In this document: piece by piece, positions 62,001-64,000 of the stretch | How the letters are laid out: the number at the start of each line of letters is the position of its first letter | Numbering within the stretch: position 1 is the stretch's first letter | NCBI GenBank assembly: GCA_020849625.1 | Contig: JADLFV010000046.1 | Location: 16,624 to 80,623, forward strand | DNA: 64,000 nucleotides | Source: Phycisphaeraceae bacterium | GTDB taxonomy: Bacteria > Planctomycetota > Phycisphaerae > Phycisphaerales > Phycisphaeraceae | Reading direction: 5' to 3' | Made by a program: the position numbers and the translations under genes | The notes under the pieces: model-generated | The model's database searches: none | The model's input: the letters and a program-made list of their open reading frames with translations, nothing else | Told to the model about the DNA's origin: nothing

Positions 62001-63422
62001 GTGAGGACTGTGCAGAATTCAGGCGATCTGGATTACACCTACCACTACTACTTCCACGGCCAGAGCGTGATCGAGGAACGCAACGGCTCCGACTACGTGA
62101 TGAAACACTACGTGTGGAACACGACACCAGGCGGGTATATTGACGAACTGGTGCTGCTGAGCATCGCCAAGAGCATCTACGCCAATCCCGACTACACTAC
62201 CGGCGCCGGGACCGGCTGGGCGCGGCACTTCCACGCCCTGCCCAACGCCAACTACAACATCATGATGCTCGTCGAGGCTTTACCTTCAGGAGGGAATCGG
62301 ATCATCGAGCGCTACGAGTACACCCCCTACGGCGAACGCGAGGTCTATACCCACGGCTTCCTGCTGGCCGACGGCAACCGCGACTGGGTGGTGAACCTGT
62401 CCGACAACCAGATCCTCGGCGACCAGTGGGGCCACACCGGGCCTAACCTCTCGGCCGACTACAATGGCGATGGTTCCGTGGGCTTTGGCGACCTGGCCAT
62501 ACTCGGCGACGAGTACAACTTCTCCGTCGCCTACGCCAACGATCCGCTGGTGATGTACCCCTCAGGGGGAGGCAGCTATCGCGTCACCGGCTTCGCCATG
62601 CCCATGAATGTGGTCGGGCACCAGGGCCTGTTCCATGATGAGGAGTCGGGACTGGCCTACAACCGGGCGAGAATGCTGCACCCGCACTTGGGCAGGTTCG
62701 TGCAGAGGGATCCCTTGGGGTATGTGGATGGGTTGAGTGTATATGCGAACTATGCAGTAATGACATGCACCTTGGATGCATCGGGCCTTGCTGCTGTTCG
62801 ATTATTGGGCGATCCGCAACTATTAGATGACGGATATCCTGGCTTCGTATTTGATTGGCAAATGTATAATCTCGATGAGTTATCTCACTATGCTCAATTA
62901 AATTATTTGAAATTTGATGAGATAACTGATTGGAATCAAAGTTGGCATAAAACAGCGGGCCCGAATCCCATTACTATCATTGATAATAATCATCAATCCG
63001 GAATGCCGTCCATCACATTTTACAGGAGTTATGTTGACCATCAAAAGATGGGACCAATACCCAAATCAGCAGGATGGTCCACAAATCTATGCGCCTTTCG
63101 AGAAAAGGCTTATGTGGGCGTCTACGTCGTAAGCCGTTATAAACCCGCGACCCCGTACCCGAAAGATCCCGGTCTGAAAGTTCTTGAAGTGGGCCATATG
63201 ATTTTCACCGCAAATGCTCCCCCGATGCCTGGATTACGTTATTCGGGCTGGGCTGTTGCGGATTATCGACATATTCGGGTGAATTACACTTACATATGGG
63301 TGAGCAATGAGGGAGATTGCTGTGGTGTTTATTATCCAGAGGATTCAGGCATCAAGTTCTCTGAGCAGTTATGGTTTGAAGGTGCAATTCACGATTACTT
63401 TGTTCATACTGAGTTTAAGTGA
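59058..63422 (+). CDS. secreted RHS-repeat protein with lectin-like insert, dockerin-like segment and variable tip
   Basis: About 1,454 residues from GTG 59058 (GGGAG seven bases upstream). Signal peptide LAAASGLFLVLTLTSGGWAF. YD repeats (TKTEYDDAGNPYKVTDNTGI, VYEYDGLGRLVSEYQEHGG) to about 520. Two concanavalin-like inserts fill 521-907 (GFVFGYQSANSYWLLVNDLG, FVFNARGIDDFDFIRIYFAN). Repeats resume, then a dockerin-like Ca-binding part (DGNRDWVVNLSDNQILGDQW, ADYNGDGSVGFGDLAILGD) at 1101-1162. The RHS core LHPHLGRFVQRDPLGYVDGL near 1210 is followed by a 220-residue AT-richer tip (GDPQLLDDGYPGFVFDWQM), as in polymorphic toxins. Toxin family not recognised. Confidence 0.87.
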   Translation: MNRSTRMLAAASGLFLVLTLTSGGWAFSRPETPPEPNSSDGVIVTKTEYDDAGNPYKVTDNTGIETRREYDALGRPRKVVENYDDGAPLDSAPDVDRITTYTYNAANQIATQTADLEDTESDQTTLYVYSIELNDKGCPVKSNTLLRAIIYPDSDDTSGSGSISNGGDSTYDRIELTYYADGSLETRKDSREAVHTYVYDDAGRLIHDRITSLGRSAENVEGSVLRISRTYEARGLLESVASYDNATVGSGSVLNEVVYEYDGLGRLVSEYQEHGGAKTVNTHALTLDYDDTASSYELTKGGRLTSVTYPNGRKVHWVYDGHDAPTSIDDAIGRANKLAEDDGSGDPGDTIVEYSYLGSGTAVIKDYPAPEVKLSYADGTGDDPYDSGGGGGFDRFGRVVNHGWVDYSDQPFDLLRITHAYDRASNRLYAQRGVYVSHSEAYTYDDLHRLVTYHHGNVDSYGAIQDYWKPQLTNWTLDSLGNQIEVGTREDTTDYFKNTPNKANEYTARDTQGLAQAVTFSDGFDDDTSGYYVNAGSDAFDVDSTNAGALTVTELIDDTGDDEAAAIILLGDGSSDVETGPVYMATSTKFPSGAGSGQAGFVFGYQSANSYWLLVNDLGDDTRKLYYVDSGSKTLMASTSSAGITANTWEELVLSSRRGTLEKLVPYNFTDGFPSGRIGLWTNCDETQFAGIQVVDNAYKSDMLGRLANYSANADAIGGGLTLGGYFGDYEQPTLLRGIRGKRFQVVFSIVAAASESDPTGYDVDFVFNARGIDDFDFIRIYFANPAVVPQGYEVVKGLKAVAVTHTPYAGNMPDLSSGGTLWVRVTSDGATVKVQANEGSTEPIWGDLSQSPDDLVYESTDFDFTTSGGGGGQIGFKSGQNLDSLVDNLTVKTDRDSNGSYETTDLIETFTTSSGYAEETPTYDAAGNLTYDGVFSYVYDAWNRLVKVTKAYRDPTSGDVEYGSVISISEYDGTPGSRRIVRTVQNSGDLDYTYHYYFHGQSVIEERNGSDYVMKHYVWNTTPGGYIDELVLLSIAKSIYANPDYTTGAGTGWARHFHALPNANYNIMMLVEALPSGGNRIIERYEYTPYGEREVYTHGFLLADGNRDWVVNLSDNQILGDQWGHTGPNLSADYNGDGSVGFGDLAILGDEYNFSVAYANDPLVMYPSGGGSYRVTGFAMPMNVVGHQGLFHDEESGLAYNRARMLHPHLGRFVQRDPLGYVDGLSVYANYAVMTCTLDASGLAAVRLLGDPQLLDDGYPGFVFDWQMYNLDELSHYAQLNYLKFDEITDWNQSWHKTAGPNPITIIDNNHQSGMPSITFYRSYVDHQKMGPIPKSAGWSTNLCAFREKAYVGVYVVSRYKPATPYPKDPGLKVLEVGHMIFTANAPPMPGLRYSGWAVADYRHIRVNYTYIWVSNEGDCCGVYYPEDSGIKFSEQLWFEGAIHDYFVHTEFK

Positions 63423-63450
63423 CTGTCTGGATGAATAGAAAGCAACATTG

Positions 63451-63861
63451 ATGAAGAACACGAAGAAATTGTCCTTGACAATAGGACTGATAACATTTGT
63501 GTTACTAGGCGGTCTATCCGTATCATATATACGAGTATCATTAGATGCACCTCCAACTGAATTACCCCCGGACATCTTTGATAAGATCAGGGATAACATG
63601 AATGAATTGTGTACTGGTTCCGATGTAGTAAATGTGACGATGTCGTTTATGGGGCGAGGATGGCCTGCTACTATGTGGTGGTCTTCTGTGGGATTGAAAG
63701 ACAATGTACACATAGTTATATGGTCGGGCGTTTGTATTGATATTATGCTTATATTACTGCTATCACTGGCAGTTATGGTCATATGCTCGATAGTTATACG
63801 GGATCGAAACGGGGACGGGGATCGAAACGGGGACGCAGCTAGTATTAACAGGGTGGATTGA
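63451..63861 (+). CDS. small membrane protein, candidate immunity protein
   Basis: 136 residues from ATG 63451 (TTG at 63448 possible). Two membrane helices: LSLTIGLITFVLLGGLSVSY near the N-terminus and IDIMLILLLSLAVMVICSIV near the C-terminus. It begins 29 bases after the RHS protein with its AT-richer tip, and shares that composition. Position directly after a toxin-tipped RHS gene makes an immunity role likely but not proved. The C-terminus has RDRNGDGDRNGD, a short repeat of GATCGAAACGGGGACG. Confidence 0.6.
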   Translation: MKNTKKLSLTIGLITFVLLGGLSVSYIRVSLDAPPTELPPDIFDKIRDNMNELCTGSDVVNVTMSFMGRGWPATMWWSSVGLKDNVHIVIWSGVCIDIMLILLLSLAVMVICSIVIRDRNGDGDRNGDAASINRVD

Positions 63862-63880
63862 CTCGTGGTAAGATTTTGCG

Positions 63881-64000
63881 ATGCCAAGACGACCGAGAGT
63901 GACGCCTGGTGGTTTCGTGTACCATGTCCTGAACCGGACGGTGGCCGGGTTGCCTTTGTTTCGCAAGGAGGCGGACTACGAGGCGTTCGAGCGGATCATG
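63881..64000 (+). CDS. REP-associated tyrosine transposase (RayT), N-terminal part, cut by window edge
   Basis: The frame opens with ATG 63881 and runs off the end: PRRPRVTPGGFVYHVLNRTV, AGLPLFRKEADYEAFERIM. This is the N-terminal signature of IS200-like Y1 transposases called RAYT. The HUH and catalytic Tyr are outside the window. Such enzymes mobilise short palindromic repeats; whether the decamers in this window are its substrates is discussed as a finding. Confidence 0.85.
   Translation, partial: MPRRPRVTPGGFVYHVLNRTVAGLPLFRKEADYEAFERIM

Overview
The window looks like part of a Planctomycetes chromosome (Phycisphaerae-like is my guess; there is no 16S here to test it) carrying a large integrated defence island. 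The case for Planctomycetes rests on the company of genes at 40.5-63.4 kb: a complete type II secretion locus with long, unusual pseudopilin leaders, secreted giant YD/RHS-repeat proteins, one of them with a dockerin-like calcium-binding segment, a DUF1573-like secreted protein, and HARE-HTH and zinc-ribbon small proteins. No rRNA, tRNA or CRISPR array was seen.

Region 1 (1-5.8 kb, all minus strand) is the left end of the island: an integrase cut by the window edge, an AlpA-like excisionase, then an operon with a HerA-like ATPase split into two overlapping genes, a Cys/His-rich protein, a small membrane protein, a compact E1/ThiF-like adenylating protein, a ribbon-helix-helix protein and several unknown small proteins.

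Region 2 (6.1-40.0 kb) is cargo, mostly defence-like. In order: an HTH-TPR regulator; a convergent pair of a small protein and a class III nucleotidyl cyclase-TPR protein; a four-gene ubiquitin-like conjugation operon whose first gene is a 54-residue Pro/Gly/His-rich peptide ending in glycine, followed by E2, E1 and a JAMM peptidase; a 1.5-kilo-residue Avs-like protein with an N-terminal nuclease-like domain and a degenerate P-loop; a type I restriction-modification system; a PD-(D/E)XK-like protein; an FRG-domain gene overlapping a gene of unknown function; a seven-gene cluster of small proteins; a SIR2-TPR protein; a five-gene operon with a winged-helix protein, two DNA methyltransferases, a coiled-coil protein and an intact HerA-nuclease; and a second copy of the small protein/cyclase pair in the same orientation as the first. 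Base composition changes from module to module, as expected for stacked acquisitions. A 3' remnant of another tyrosine recombinase (40.3-40.6 kb) marks the right edge.

Region 3 (40.5-52.3 kb, minus strand) is a tightly overlapped type II secretion operon read gspD-E-F-G-H-I-J-K-C-L-M, then a TPR lipoprotein. Region 4 (52.8-64 kb, plus strand) has a membrane-anchored protein, a DUF1573-like protein, two consecutive secreted RHS proteins that look like halves of one giant protein, the second ending in an AT-richer tip followed by a small membrane protein that could be its immunity partner, and the start of a REP-associated (Y1) transposase.

The four most notable observations are the Pro-rich candidate modifier fused by translational coupling to an E2-E1-JAMM pathway; the twice-present convergent cyclase/partner module; a highly iterated decamer CCCCCGGAAG (26 exact copies in 42.5-62.0 kb against 3 in the 40-kb island), which behaves like an uptake or HIP-type signature of the host genome; and a complete promoter-hairpin unit for a small RNA at 18.4 kb.
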